Source: JABDIP01 sp965227455
GTDB lineage: Bacteria > Pseudomonadota > Alphaproteobacteria > DSM-16000 > Inquilinaceae
Direction of reading: 5' to 3'
NCBI GenBank assembly: GCA_965227455.1
Contig: OZ245752.1
Coordinates: 1,488,001 to 1,552,000, forward strand
Length of the DNA: 64,000 nucleotides
Shown: positions 43,282 to 51,004 of the stretch, piece after piece
Layout of the letters: each line of letters opens with the position of its first letter
How positions within the stretch are numbered: position 1 is the first letter of the stretch
Made by a program: the position numbers and the translations under genes
Notes under the pieces: model-generated
The model's input: the letters and a program-made list of their open reading frames with translations, nothing else
Told to the model about the DNA's origin: nothing
Databases searched by the model: none

Positions 43282-44106
43282 ATGGGAATCAGAGGCGGGG
43301 TTCCGACACGCCAGCCGGATTGGCGCGACAGGTCTCACTACGACTACACCGCATCGCTTTCCCGGCGAGGCTGGGCCTGGGAATTCCTGCGCCGGAACCC
43401 CGAGTTCCGGAAAGCCAGCCGGGCCCTGAATCCAAACCTAGTCAGCGTCGACAGTCCAAGCCCTGCCTTTAGGACCGTCGCCATAGTCAAGGCTCTGCAT
43501 GCCCTGGAGGATTGGGGTGTCTTCTATTGCGACGATTTCGACAAGACGGCCCAGGAGGCCATGGTCTTCTGGCGGCCGGAAGATTGCCCTTTCGTCATAT
43601 CCGTCGAGGCCCGGGAAGTCCCGCCAAGGATTTCGGGACGCTGGTTCAGCCTGCGGGGCCTGCGATGCCGGACGACGATCGTCAGTGGACCTGACGGCAA
43701 CGAGCACGCACTGCTCTTCGACCGGGGCCGCTGCGTTCAGTTGCTATGGCGGGGCGCCAGCATCACCGAGGACCGGCTCTTGGTGACGGCCGAGATCGAC
43801 ATCACCACGGAACGGGCCGATCCGCAGCTCAAGACCGCCCGACGGTTTCGCTCGCTTGCCAGGTTCGGTGAGTTGAGACCCGGCCTATTCCCTCCGACGG
43901 AGCGGGCAGATCGCCTGCGCCTTGTCCTGCAGGCGCTCGACGGCTCGCTCGCCGGCGCCCGGTACCGAGACATCGCCGCCCGTGTCTTCGGGGCTGGCGC
44001 CGAGGATTGGGCGGACCCGCGAAGACATGCGAAGGACAGGGCCCGCCATGCCGTCCGTCGCGGGCGCGCCCTCATGGAGGGCAGATACCGCGATCTGCTT
44101 CGATAA
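43282..44106 (+). CDS. fseA: FseA-like ICE activator, DUF6499 plus DUF2285 in one frame
   Basis: A 274-residue protein. Residues 13-50 are the DUF6499 signature (DWRDRSHYDYTASLSRRGWA then WEFLRRNPEFRKASR). Residues about 90-200 form a middle domain, and residues 205-274 are a DUF2285 helix-turn-helix-like domain (LRLVLQALDGSLAGARYRDI, DRARHAVRRGRALMEGRYRD). FseA activates rdfS and thus excision and transfer. In ICEMlSymR7A it is made only by a programmed ribosomal frameshift between two genes; here both parts are one uninterrupted ORF, so this control is absent. GGAGG precedes the ATG. It is the last recognisable ICE gene. Confidence 0.82.
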   Translation: MGIRGGVPTRQPDWRDRSHYDYTASLSRRGWAWEFLRRNPEFRKASRALNPNLVSVDSPSPAFRTVAIVKALHALEDWGVFYCDDFDKTAQEAMVFWRPEDCPFVISVEAREVPPRISGRWFSLRGLRCRTTIVSGPDGNEHALLFDRGRCVQLLWRGASITEDRLLVTAEIDITTERADPQLKTARRFRSLARFGELRPGLFPPTERADRLRLVLQALDGSLAGARYRDIAARVFGAGAEDWADPRRHAKDRARHAVRRGRALMEGRYRDLLR

Positions 44107-44370
44107 GACGCAACGAAAGACAACGCCAAGCCGTACACCGCTGCCCGTCACTTCACGGAGGGATTACGAATAGAAGGGCAGACCGCCAAGCGGCGCGGGA
44201 GACAGTCGAAGCTGATCTGCAGCGCCCGGCTCCTGACGATGGGGGCAGCGAAAAGTCGAATTAGCCGTCCGCGGAGAAGCGGCTGACGACCATTCGTTGA
44301 TCTACGGCGGCCGCTCCTGCGACAACCAGAGCGGTGCCTCGACCGAGGCTATTGCCGCCACCGAAATCGC

Positions 44371-44520
44371 ATTTCAGACCTTCGCCAATCGCCCTTTGGC
44401 GTCGTGCGTGTGCACACATAGTGCACACGACCCCACTTAACCTACTGAAAACAGTGAAGAATCGTTACCATCCATCATCGGGGCGACGGATAGCCTGCGA
44501 TCTACACGGTAAGGCACTGA
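44371..44520 (+). repeat. diverged direct repeat, left copy
   Basis: The segment contains ATTTCAGA..TTCGC, then a 24-base block at 44398-44421 (GGCGTCGTGC through ACATAG), TGAAAA, ATCCATCATC and CTGCGAT in order. The same series recurs at 46958-47110. The 24-base block matches at 22 positions. The pair brackets the SMP-30-like and LysR genes. Confidence 0.65.
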
Positions 44521-44630
44521 AACGCTCTAAGTTTCATTGAAAGGACCTCTATATCACGGGATTTCGTTCACCGCACATTGCCGAAGATCACGGTGTTTCC
44601 CGTGACAAGGGAACCAAAGACCAGGCGGCC

Positions 44631-44671
44631 GGTGGAGCAAAGAGGCGCTTCGAATCCTCGGCCCCGCAACC
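44631..44671 (+). other. tRNA-fMet-like remnant, candidate attachment site
   Basis: GGTGGAGCA (44631-44639), as at the 5' end of tRNA-fMet, is followed ten bases later by TTCGAATCCT and CGGCCCCGCAACC, close to the T-loop and 3' acceptor end of tRNA-fMet. The anticodon arm is missing and no T-stem forms, so this is not a functional tRNA. ICEs of this family integrate at tRNA 3' ends, so a remnant next to the last ICE gene is a plausible attR. Confidence 0.35.
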
Positions 44672-44778
44672 CGTCGATGTCAGCGGGGCCTCTTCCAAGC
44701 AGCGGAGAAAGAGGTCCAAGGGGCTATCGTCAAGACGTCACGAGTGGAGAGACGACTGAGACGGCCAACGGCTCGAAC

Positions 44779-45813
44779 CTAAAATCTGCCAACCTCTTGG
44801 ATACGGAAGCCTTCGATGAAATCGCCACCGCCTGTCAGCGTCGCGCCGAGAGTGTTGAGGCGGCCATAGTTCACGAAAACTCTTCCGTCGCGGATCGTGC
44901 CGGTGGTCGGATAGACATCGCCCGTCTCGAAGCTGTCCTCGATCTTGGCCGTCGCCCAGTCGTCATGGCTTGCCAGTACGAACACCGTGTTGGATTCCAC
45001 GCCGGATGCGCGGTTGGTGATTACAACGAGCTCGGTCGGCGTGGCGAGCAACAGGCCATCGGTCCCAACCAGCGGATTTGGCAGCTCGACCTCGGTGAAG
45101 GCTGCGGGATTGTCCAGCGGCACCTTGAAGAGCGTGCCGTCGCTCTTCTTGGCAACCAGAAGGTAGCCGTCTTCGTGATACTGGATGCCATTAAGATTGA
45201 AGCCCTCACCTCGGAAGCGTTCGTGCGTCAGGAAGACGCTGGCATCGCCGGCCGGCGTGATCTTGTAGATTGCCGCCGCTAGGCTGTCCGTGACAAAGGC
45301 GTTTCCATCCCCATCGACGGTGAGGTCGTTGACGAATCTGCTCTCACCCGGACGGAGACCTGCAAGATTGATGTATTGGATCGGGGCGCCGGTCTCGAGA
45401 TCATAGATGCCAAGCCCCACCGTTGAGAATCCGTCGGAGGGTTCGCTCCTTTCGGAAACGCCGTAGTCGGAGTTGTTCACCAGGAGACGGCCACGGCCCT
45501 CATCCACTCGAATTCCGACAACCGAGCGGAGCCGTTCGTCTTCGACCAAAGTGCGAACCTCTCCCTCGGCCGACACGGCGATCACCATGCCTCTGCGGAT
45601 CGAACCAAGGAGAAACTCGCCGGTCTCTGGATTGAGTTCGATCCCCTCGGGATAGAGCGCCTTCGACTCAACCGAAACAAAGCGACTGTCGTCACGCCAG
45701 AGCGCGATCCCGCCGTCGGCAACCGCCGGTGGCGTCGAGAACGCGGCCGAACAACACAGCGCGACCGCGGCGCAAAGGCCGGCGGTCCTGTTGCGTGCGG
45801 TGGGTTTCGGCAT
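44779..45813 (-). CDS. secreted SMP-30/gluconolactonase-like beta-propeller protein
   Basis: A 344-residue protein with a signal peptide (AGLCAAVALCCSAAFSTPPA VA, cleavage near residue 33). Its six-bladed propeller pattern is typical of the SMP-30/lactonase family: ALYPEGIELNPETGEFLLGS, GRGRLLVNNSDYG, FVNDLTVDGDGNAFVTDSLA, AAIYKITPAG and LNGIQYHEDGYLLVAKKSDG. Metal-ligand residues of lactonases (Glu in PEGIE, Asn and Asp in FVNDLTVD) seem present. The substrate is unknown. The start is set by a GGAGAGGAG site. The gene is divergent from a LysR regulator that probably controls it. Confidence 0.85.
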   Translation of the reverse strand: MPKPTARNRTAGLCAAVALCCSAAFSTPPAVADGGIALWRDDSRFVSVESKALYPEGIELNPETGEFLLGSIRRGMVIAVSAEGEVRTLVEDERLRSVVGIRVDEGRGRLLVNNSDYGVSERSEPSDGFSTVGLGIYDLETGAPIQYINLAGLRPGESRFVNDLTVDGDGNAFVTDSLAAAIYKITPAGDASVFLTHERFRGEGFNLNGIQYHEDGYLLVAKKSDGTLFKVPLDNPAAFTEVELPNPLVGTDGLLLATPTELVVITNRASGVESNTVFVLASHDDWATAKIEDSFETGDVYPTTGTIRDGRVFVNYGRLNTLGATLTGGGDFIEGFRIQEVGRF

Positions 45814-46052
45814 AATTTCTCCTCTCCTTGCTAATGGCCAGCACGCCCATGAGTGCTCGACAGATCTGCTTCGCAGCACGTCGCGCTCACGAAAGGCGCT
45901 TGCGAGATATGCATCAGAGGACAATGTCAGGTCTGCAATTTTTTCATTTATCAAGATAACAAGTGCGTGATATCAGCTAGTTAGTGATAGTTATTCCATA
46001 TAAACTGAATTTTCTTCATCAAATGACAGCGTATGATCGGAGCTTGCGAGCC
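45814..46052. promoter_or_regulatory. divergent promoter region, SMP-30-like gene and LysR
   Basis: The gap is AT-rich between 45920 and 46020 and contains candidate LysR-type sites around TATCAAGATAAC...GTGATATCAG. It should carry both promoters and the LysR operator. Confidence 0.4.
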
Positions 46053-46949
46053 ATGGCTGAACTCCCCAGAGCAGAGGTGCCGCCGTTCCGAGGCCTTTAT
46101 GCGCTCGTCCAGGTGGCGCGCCATGGGCGATTTGGCATCGCCGCTGATCGGCTGAACGTGACCGCCTCAGCAGTCAGCCATCAGATCAAGGTGGTCGAGG
46201 ATTGGGTGGGCGCACGGCTCCTTGACCGGAAGACTCGAAGTCCCACGCTCACACAGACCGGTCAGCGTTTGATCGACGGAATTGGGCCGTCTTTTGCTCG
46301 GGTCGAAGAAGCCTGCTTGGCAGTCAAGCGCGGCAGCGATCTGCGCAAGGTGGTACTGAGTTGCACAACGGACTTTGCCTCGTTCCTTTTGATGCCGCTC
46401 TTGTCCAATTTCTGGCAGGAACACCCTGAGATCGACGTGGATGTGTGCCTGACCCAATTCGATGCGCCTCCCGAGACGGCGCGCGCCGATATCTCCGTCC
46501 GTTTTCTTCACGACGCCAGCGACGGCATTGCGCTCGGGCCAAAGGGATGGTCGGTCGTTTGCAGCCAGCTTTACTTCGAGAGTTTGGGCAGGCCCGCGCA
46601 ACTCATCGACATCCAGTCGGGCGAACTCTACCACGAGGCGATTTACAACTACTGGCCGAAATGCTTTGCGCTATCGAACGTGGCGGTCCCGAAGGGAGTC
46701 GTCTACCGCGGAATCGGCGGCACGGGGCACATCTTAATGGCGATCATGAGCGGTAAGGGCTTGGCACTCGCTCCAAAGGCCTTGACGCACCGGCTGGTCG
46801 ACAGTGGCCTCCTGGTATCGGCCTTCGACGTCGAGATTGAAAAGCAAGCAACCTACATCGCGCTCCCGGAACGCGAAGCAGTCCGGAAGCCCGCTGCGGA
46901 TGTCCTCCTCAAATGGCTTGTCAACAACCTGCCGTCGTTACCGACCTGA
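46053..46949 (+). CDS. LysR-family transcriptional regulator
   Basis: About 298 residues from MAELPRAEVPPFRGLYALVQ; earlier starts at 45984 (GTG) or 46023 (ATG) are possible, and none has a strong ribosome site. The N-terminal winged helix is clear (RHGRFGIAADRLNVTASAVS, HQIKVVEDWVGARLLDRKTR). The C-terminal ligand domain resembles the GcvA group (GWSVVCSQLYFESLG, IGGTGHILMAIMSGKGLALA). It is divergent from the SMP-30-like gene. Confidence 0.93.
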   Translation: MAELPRAEVPPFRGLYALVQVARHGRFGIAADRLNVTASAVSHQIKVVEDWVGARLLDRKTRSPTLTQTGQRLIDGIGPSFARVEEACLAVKRGSDLRKVVLSCTTDFASFLLMPLLSNFWQEHPEIDVDVCLTQFDAPPETARADISVRFLHDASDGIALGPKGWSVVCSQLYFESLGRPAQLIDIQSGELYHEAIYNYWPKCFALSNVAVPKGVVYRGIGGTGHILMAIMSGKGLALAPKALTHRLVDSGLLVSAFDVEIEKQATYIALPEREAVRKPAADVLLKWLVNNLPSLPT

Positions 46950-46957
46950 CATATCAA

Positions 46958-47110
46958 ATTTCAGAAATTCGCTCTCGGCGTCGTGCGCGTGCATACATAG
47001 CGCCCATGCCGGGCGCGCACGCATTGAAAATGAAGAAGAGTCGCGTCTATCCATCATCAAGGCCACGCATAAGCGGCAGCCGGATTGCTGCGATTTCAAA
47101 GCTATACAGG
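46958..47110 (+). repeat. diverged direct repeat, right copy
   Basis: Contains ATTTCAGAAATTCGC, the 24-base block at 46977-47000, TGAAAA, ATCCATCATC and CTGCGAT in the same order as the copy at 44371-44520. It lies immediately after the LysR stop. The rest of the gap up to 47184 holds no gene. Confidence 0.65.
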
Positions 47111-47184
47111 TAGTTTCTCTCGCCGTCTGCGAACGCATGACTCCTACAGGGAGGCGTTCAATGCAACAGCCTGACGGCCGATAT

Positions 47185-48030
47185 TCAACCAGCCGCCTCT
47201 GTCTTCCGCAGTTCCGCCGGCGCGACCGGCTTCTTCATGAAGGCGTCCTCGTGACCGGCATCGGAGAATTTCAGCCCGGCCGCCTTGATCTCGGAATCGG
47301 CGACCTTCTCCAACAGCGTATAGCGCGGGTGATGGTGTTCCAGGAAGGGATCGTTCCGCGCCGCGTTGTAGCAGCAGATCAGGGTCCAGCGGCGGTCGTC
47401 GGAGCGGTTCTGATCCGATCGGTGCAGCGTATTGCAGTGGAAGAACAGCACATCGCCGGGCTCCATCTCGCAATAGACGAGATCCAGATGCTTCTTCGCC
47501 TCCTCCACACGGTTCAGATCGGCCCCGACCTGCTCGCCGTCGAGCAGCCCATGTTCGATGCGGCCCAAATGATGGGAGCCCTTCAGGACCTGCAGGCAGC
47601 CATTGGCCCTGGTGCACCGGTCGAGCGCGATCATCGCCGACGCCATGTAGGGGAACAGGCAGCCATTGCTGTACCAGTAGCCGTAATCCTGGTGCCATTC
47701 CCAGGCGCCGCCCTCGCGCGGTTCCTTGGCGGTTATCTTGGAATGGTAGTGATAGACCTCGCTGCCCAGCAGGTCCTCCATCGTATCGACCATCTTGTGG
47801 CAGCGGGCGGCGTAGCCGTAGACGCTGTCGCCCGGATGGTTCCACAGCGCCATCTTCGTCGACAGCCCTTCGGCGTCGCCGCGATTGTAGAAATGGCTCC
47901 GGATCGCCGGGTCCTTTTCCATCGCGGTCCGCAGCAGATCGGTTTCCGCGGCATCGAAGAAACCCCGGATCGGGACGTACCCATCCCTGTCGAAGGCGGC
48001 GCGTTGGTCCGCGTTGAGGATGCTTGCCAT
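47185..48030 (-). CDS. phytanoyl-CoA dioxygenase family oxygenase
   Basis: A 281-residue Fe(II)/2-oxoglutarate oxygenase of the PhyH family. The metal site is His-x-Asp in AWEWHQDYGYW with the distal His in NTLHRSDQNRSDDRR, whose Arg would bind 2-oxoglutarate. The N-terminus MASILNADQRAAFDRDGYVP is a typical PhyH start. It follows the SnoaL-like gene on the minus strand, preceded by a GGAAAG site. Enzymes of this family hydroxylate lipids, osmolytes (ectoine) or natural products. The substrate here is not deducible. Confidence 0.92.
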   Translation of the reverse strand: MASILNADQRAAFDRDGYVPIRGFFDAAETDLLRTAMEKDPAIRSHFYNRGDAEGLSTKMALWNHPGDSVYGYAARCHKMVDTMEDLLGSEVYHYHSKITAKEPREGGAWEWHQDYGYWYSNGCLFPYMASAMIALDRCTRANGCLQVLKGSHHLGRIEHGLLDGEQVGADLNRVEEAKKHLDLVYCEMEPGDVLFFHCNTLHRSDQNRSDDRRWTLICCYNAARNDPFLEHHHPRYTLLEKVADSEIKAAGLKFSDAGHEDAFMKKPVAPAELRKTEAAG

Positions 48031-48150
48031 GTCGGTCTTTCCATCAAATCCGCGTGGTCGAGCATAGTTTGCCCGTCCAGTGGGAGGCAGACCGCGGGCC
48101 GGAAGACGGGTCCGAATATCGGCCCTGCGGATTGGAAGCAGGGCCTGCGC

Positions 48151-48636
48151 TCAGCCGCCCATCGGGTTCGGCAGATATCCGACGAAGCTGGTGATCTTCC
48201 AGGCGCCATTCTCCACCGCACAGAAATAGAGCGTTTGCCAATTGAGCCTGTCCGTCGACCCATCGGCCTTTGCGACGGTCCCGTCGAACTTCTTCCTGAC
48301 CACCGCGACACCGTCGCCGATATCGATATCGCGCAATGTGGTAACGCGGAACAGGGCGTCCCGCAGCGGCTCGGCGAATTCGGTCTCCGCCGTCGCCGCC
48401 GCCTGGCGAAGCCATTCGTCGCGATACGCCGCGAGGCTCGGAAAGGCGAGCTTCCAGGAATCAGGATTGGACAGGCCGTGGGCGTGAAGACCGAAGAATC
48501 CCTCGGCGATGAAGTCGTCCTCGACCATTCCCCAGTCTTGCGCCAGGTACGCGTCGATGTCGCGGCGGGCCAACATCTCCCAGATCGCATGGCGGTCACC
48601 ATCGGCCTCGGGAAACGGGTTTACGTCATAGGCCAT
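48151..48636 (-). CDS. SnoaL/NTF2-like protein
   Basis: A 161-residue protein with the cone-shaped NTF2-like fold pattern: AIWEMLARRDIDAYLAQDWG at the N-terminus, then DGVAVVRKKFDGTVAKADGS, LNWQTLYFCAVENGAWKITS and the C-terminal FVGYLPNP. Such proteins are isomerases, hydrolases or binding proteins; catalytic residues cannot be assigned. It lies between the SDR and PhyH genes as part of a three-gene operon, with GGGGAG before its ATG. Confidence 0.85.
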   Translation of the reverse strand: MAYDVNPFPEADGDRHAIWEMLARRDIDAYLAQDWGMVEDDFIAEGFFGLHAHGLSNPDSWKLAFPSLAAYRDEWLRQAAATAETEFAEPLRDALFRVTTLRDIDIGDGVAVVRKKFDGTVAKADGSTDRLNWQTLYFCAVENGAWKITSFVGYLPNPMGG

Positions 48637-48648
48637 GCTGAACTCCCC

Positions 48649-49407
48649 TCAACCGGCGATCTGTTCGATGAATGGCAGTTGCCCGGCGGTGACGCCGCCA
48701 TCGACCGGCAGCGCCGCACCGGTGATGCCGCCGGCCGCCGGAGAGGCGAGGAAAGCGGCGGCCCGCGCCACCTCGACCGGCTCGACCAGCCGACCCAGCG
48801 GGTAGAACTGGGAGACCTTGTCGATGATCTCCGGATCGCGTTCTAGCCGTTCGTCCCACGCCGGCGTCCGGATGGAGCCGGGCACGACCGCGTTGGCGCG
48901 CACGCCATTCGCGCCTTCCTCGGTGGCGAGTGCCCGCATCCAGGCCAAGAGCCCGGCCTTCGCCGCCGCATAGGCCGGATTGCCGAAATGGCTGAGCGCG
49001 TTGACCGAGGAGACGAAAACGAAGGCCGCACCGCCCGGACGCTGGCGCATGCTCGGCAAGAAGGCCAGGGACAGCGCCGCGGCGCTGCGGAAATTGAGAT
49101 CGAGTTCATGGGACAAGGCCTCCGGCGTCACATCCGCCAGCGTCTCGGCCCGGGTCCATCCGGCGTTGGAGACTACCGCCACCGGAGCGCCGCCGGTGAC
49201 GATCGCCGCCACCGACCGCTCCATCGCCGCGCTGTCCAGGAGATCGAATTCATGGGTCTCGGCGACCGCCAATCCGGCGAAATCGGCATCCGGCAGATCG
49301 CAGGCGACCACAGCGGCGCCGCAGGCCGCGAAGGTTTCGACCAGGGCCCGGCCGACGCCGCCCGCCGCGCCGGTGATCACCACCCTGTTGCCGCTGAAGT
49401 CGATCAT
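48649..49407 (-). CDS. short-chain dehydrogenase/reductase
   Basis: A 252-residue classical SDR. Cofactor motif VITGAAGGVGRALVE, NAG in VSNAGWTRAE, catalytic Ser in FVFVSSVNALSHFG, and Y-x-x-x-K in NPAYAAAKAGLLAW are all present. The C-terminal GGITGAALPVDGG is typical. The Asp in VVACDLPDAD after the second strand suggests NAD rather than NADP. I start at MIDFSGNRVV. It is the first gene of the SDR-SnoaL-PhyH operon. Confidence 0.95.
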   Translation of the reverse strand: MIDFSGNRVVITGAAGGVGRALVETFAACGAAVVACDLPDADFAGLAVAETHEFDLLDSAAMERSVAAIVTGGAPVAVVSNAGWTRAETLADVTPEALSHELDLNFRSAAALSLAFLPSMRQRPGGAAFVFVSSVNALSHFGNPAYAAAKAGLLAWMRALATEEGANGVRANAVVPGSIRTPAWDERLERDPEIIDKVSQFYPLGRLVEPVEVARAAAFLASPAAGGITGAALPVDGGVTAGQLPFIEQIAG

Positions 49408-49602
49408 CACGCCCAACCATACCCCGGTACCGGGGAAACGACACGCCGCCGATCGACTGCTTCTCGCCGCTCGCGGGCCGCGATACCATTGAATTGCTTC
49501 ATGCGGTGACCACCGCCTTCGGTCGGCTTCGCCTCCGCCCGGTCCATGTCCTCGCGACCGGCGCGGTCACACAGGATCTCATTTCGCGACAGGAGTTCGC
49601 CC

Positions 49603-49968
49603 ATGCCCAAGGAATGTTTCGGCACGTCCCATGTTCCGCTGTCGCCGGCCGTGCGTGCCGGCGACTTTGTCTTCATCTCCGGTCAGGTTCCGGTCGGCCC
49701 CGGCGGCACTGTCGTCCAGGGCGGCATAACCGAGCAGACCGAGCAGGTCCTGCAGAACGTCAAGGCCGCTCTGGAGCTCGCCGGCTGCACCCTGGACGAC
49801 GTTGTGAAGACCACCGTCTGGCTGGAAGACGCTCGCGATTTCGGCGGCTTCAACGCGGTTTACGCCAAGCACTTCGCGCAGGACCCGCCGGCCAGGACGA
49901 CTGCGGAATCGCGGCTGATGATCGACATCAAGGTCGAGATCGAAGCCATTGCCTACAAGCCGCTATAG
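49603..49968 (+). CDS. ridA: RidA family protein
   Basis: A 121-residue RidA/YjgF protein that hydrolyses reactive enamine/imine intermediates from amino acid degradation. The start MPKECFGTSHVPLSPAVRAG follows AGGAG. The body has GDFVFISGQVPVGPGGTVVQ, QTEQVLQNVKAALELAGCTL, DVVKTTVWLEDARDFGGFNA and the tail DIKVEIEAIAYKPL. The usual Arg of active RidA proteins (PARTT) is present. It is convergent with the next LysR gene and belongs logically to the amino-acid catabolic cluster to its right. Confidence 0.95.
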   Translation: MPKECFGTSHVPLSPAVRAGDFVFISGQVPVGPGGTVVQGGITEQTEQVLQNVKAALELAGCTLDDVVKTTVWLEDARDFGGFNAVYAKHFAQDPPARTTAESRLMIDIKVEIEAIAYKPL

Positions 49969-49993
49969 GCAGGGGACCCGGGCGGCCGGCGGG

Positions 49994-50881
49994 TCACCCT
50001 CCCGCCACGACCTCTCCGGCAATGCGTCGGACGGCGTCGGCGAAGCTTTGCGCGGCCGGCGACAGCTCGACATGGGCGCGGCTCAGAATGTCGATCCGCC
50101 GGCGCGCATCCGGGTCGGCGAGCGGCAGGAAGACGATCTCGCGCTCGGCACTCCGCACGACCAGGCGCGGCAGCACCGTCACCCCCACGCCGCCGCGAAC
50201 CATGGCCAATAGCGAAGTCGTATTGCGCACCATGAGCTGGGAGCCCGAGAAGACCCTCTGAAACCGCTCGTCCGCGATCTGGGCGCATAGGCCGTTGGCG
50301 ATGAACGGCCATGGGGCCAACGCCTCCCACGGCAATGGACCCCGGCTGCCTGCGAGCGGATGATCGGCACGGCAGACCACGCCGAAGGCGTCGGAGAACA
50401 ACGTTTCGCGGTCGACTGCGGCGCCGGCCTCCGCTCCCGTGGCGAGGCCGAGTTCGACCCGCTCGCGCTCCAGCTCGCGGAGCACCGCGGCGGATTCCAT
50501 GTCGCGGATATCGATCCGAACGCCGGGTCGGTCCCGCAGGAAGCCCTGGGTCACCTCCGGCAGGATCGCCCAGGCGACCGAGGGCACCGCCGCCACGCGG
50601 ACCAGGCCGGATTCCGAGCGGGCGTAGCTCTCGATGGAGGCGATCGTGCGCTCGAAGTGGTCGAGCTCGCGCATCGCCTCATCCAGCGTGAACCGCCCCA
50701 GTGCGCTGAGCCGGCTCTTGCGTTCGGACTCGAACAACCGTGCGCCCAGATGCTCCTCGAACTGCTTAAGCATCATGGAGACCGCCGATGGGGTCCGGCC
50801 CAGCGTTTCGGCGGCATCCGCCAGGTTGCCGCTACGGGCCACGGCGGCGAAACAGCGCAGCATCTCGATCTTGATGGCCAT
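49994..50881 (-). CDS. LysR-family transcriptional regulator
   Basis: A 295-residue LysR protein starting MAIKIEMLRCFAAVARSGNL, with the winged helix to about residue 65 (TLGRTPSAVSMMLKQFEEHL). Its effector domain has GLVRVAAVPSVAWAILPEVT and MVRGGVGVTVLPRLVV. It is divergent from the aldehyde dehydrogenase gene 123 bases away, and a TTTCAG-CAAAT-CTGAAA box lies at its start, so it likely controls both itself and the catabolic operon. Confidence 0.94.
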   Translation of the reverse strand: MAIKIEMLRCFAAVARSGNLADAAETLGRTPSAVSMMLKQFEEHLGARLFESERKSRLSALGRFTLDEAMRELDHFERTIASIESYARSESGLVRVAAVPSVAWAILPEVTQGFLRDRPGVRIDIRDMESAAVLRELERERVELGLATGAEAGAAVDRETLFSDAFGVVCRADHPLAGSRGPLPWEALAPWPFIANGLCAQIADERFQRVFSGSQLMVRNTTSLLAMVRGGVGVTVLPRLVVRSAEREIVFLPLADPDARRRIDILSRAHVELSPAAQSFADAVRRIAGEVVAGG

Positions 50882-50883
50882 GA

Positions 50884-50900
50884 TTTCAGCAAATCTGAAA
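50884..50900. promoter_or_regulatory. LysR-type operator
   Basis: TTTCAG and CTGAAA form a perfect six-bp inverted repeat with a five-base spacer, the classic LysR box geometry (T-N11-A type). It lies in the gap between the LysR and aldehyde dehydrogenase genes, with a second half-similar TTCAG...CTGAA at 50904-50928. Confidence 0.6.
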
Positions 50901-51004
50901 TTAGCTTCAGAAGTTCGAGTTTGACTGAAATATGGGTGCCCGTCCACAGTCGCCATCGATCGGGACGATTTCACCCGGAACAGACGCGGGTTTGGAGCGT
51001 CGAG

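Larger units (their letters stand above)
44107..44778. other. probable ICE right-end junction without genes
   Basis: No credible gene in 670 bases. Two noteworthy items lie here: the left copy of a diverged direct repeat (44371-44520) and a tRNA-fMet-like fragment (44631-44671). GC falls relative to the flanks. This is the natural place for the ICE/chromosome boundary. Confidence 0.5.

Noticed and set aside
44631..44671. A functional tRNA gene
   Set aside because: Only 5' and 3' end-like pieces remain; the anticodon arm is missing and the T stem does not pair. Kept only as a possible scar.
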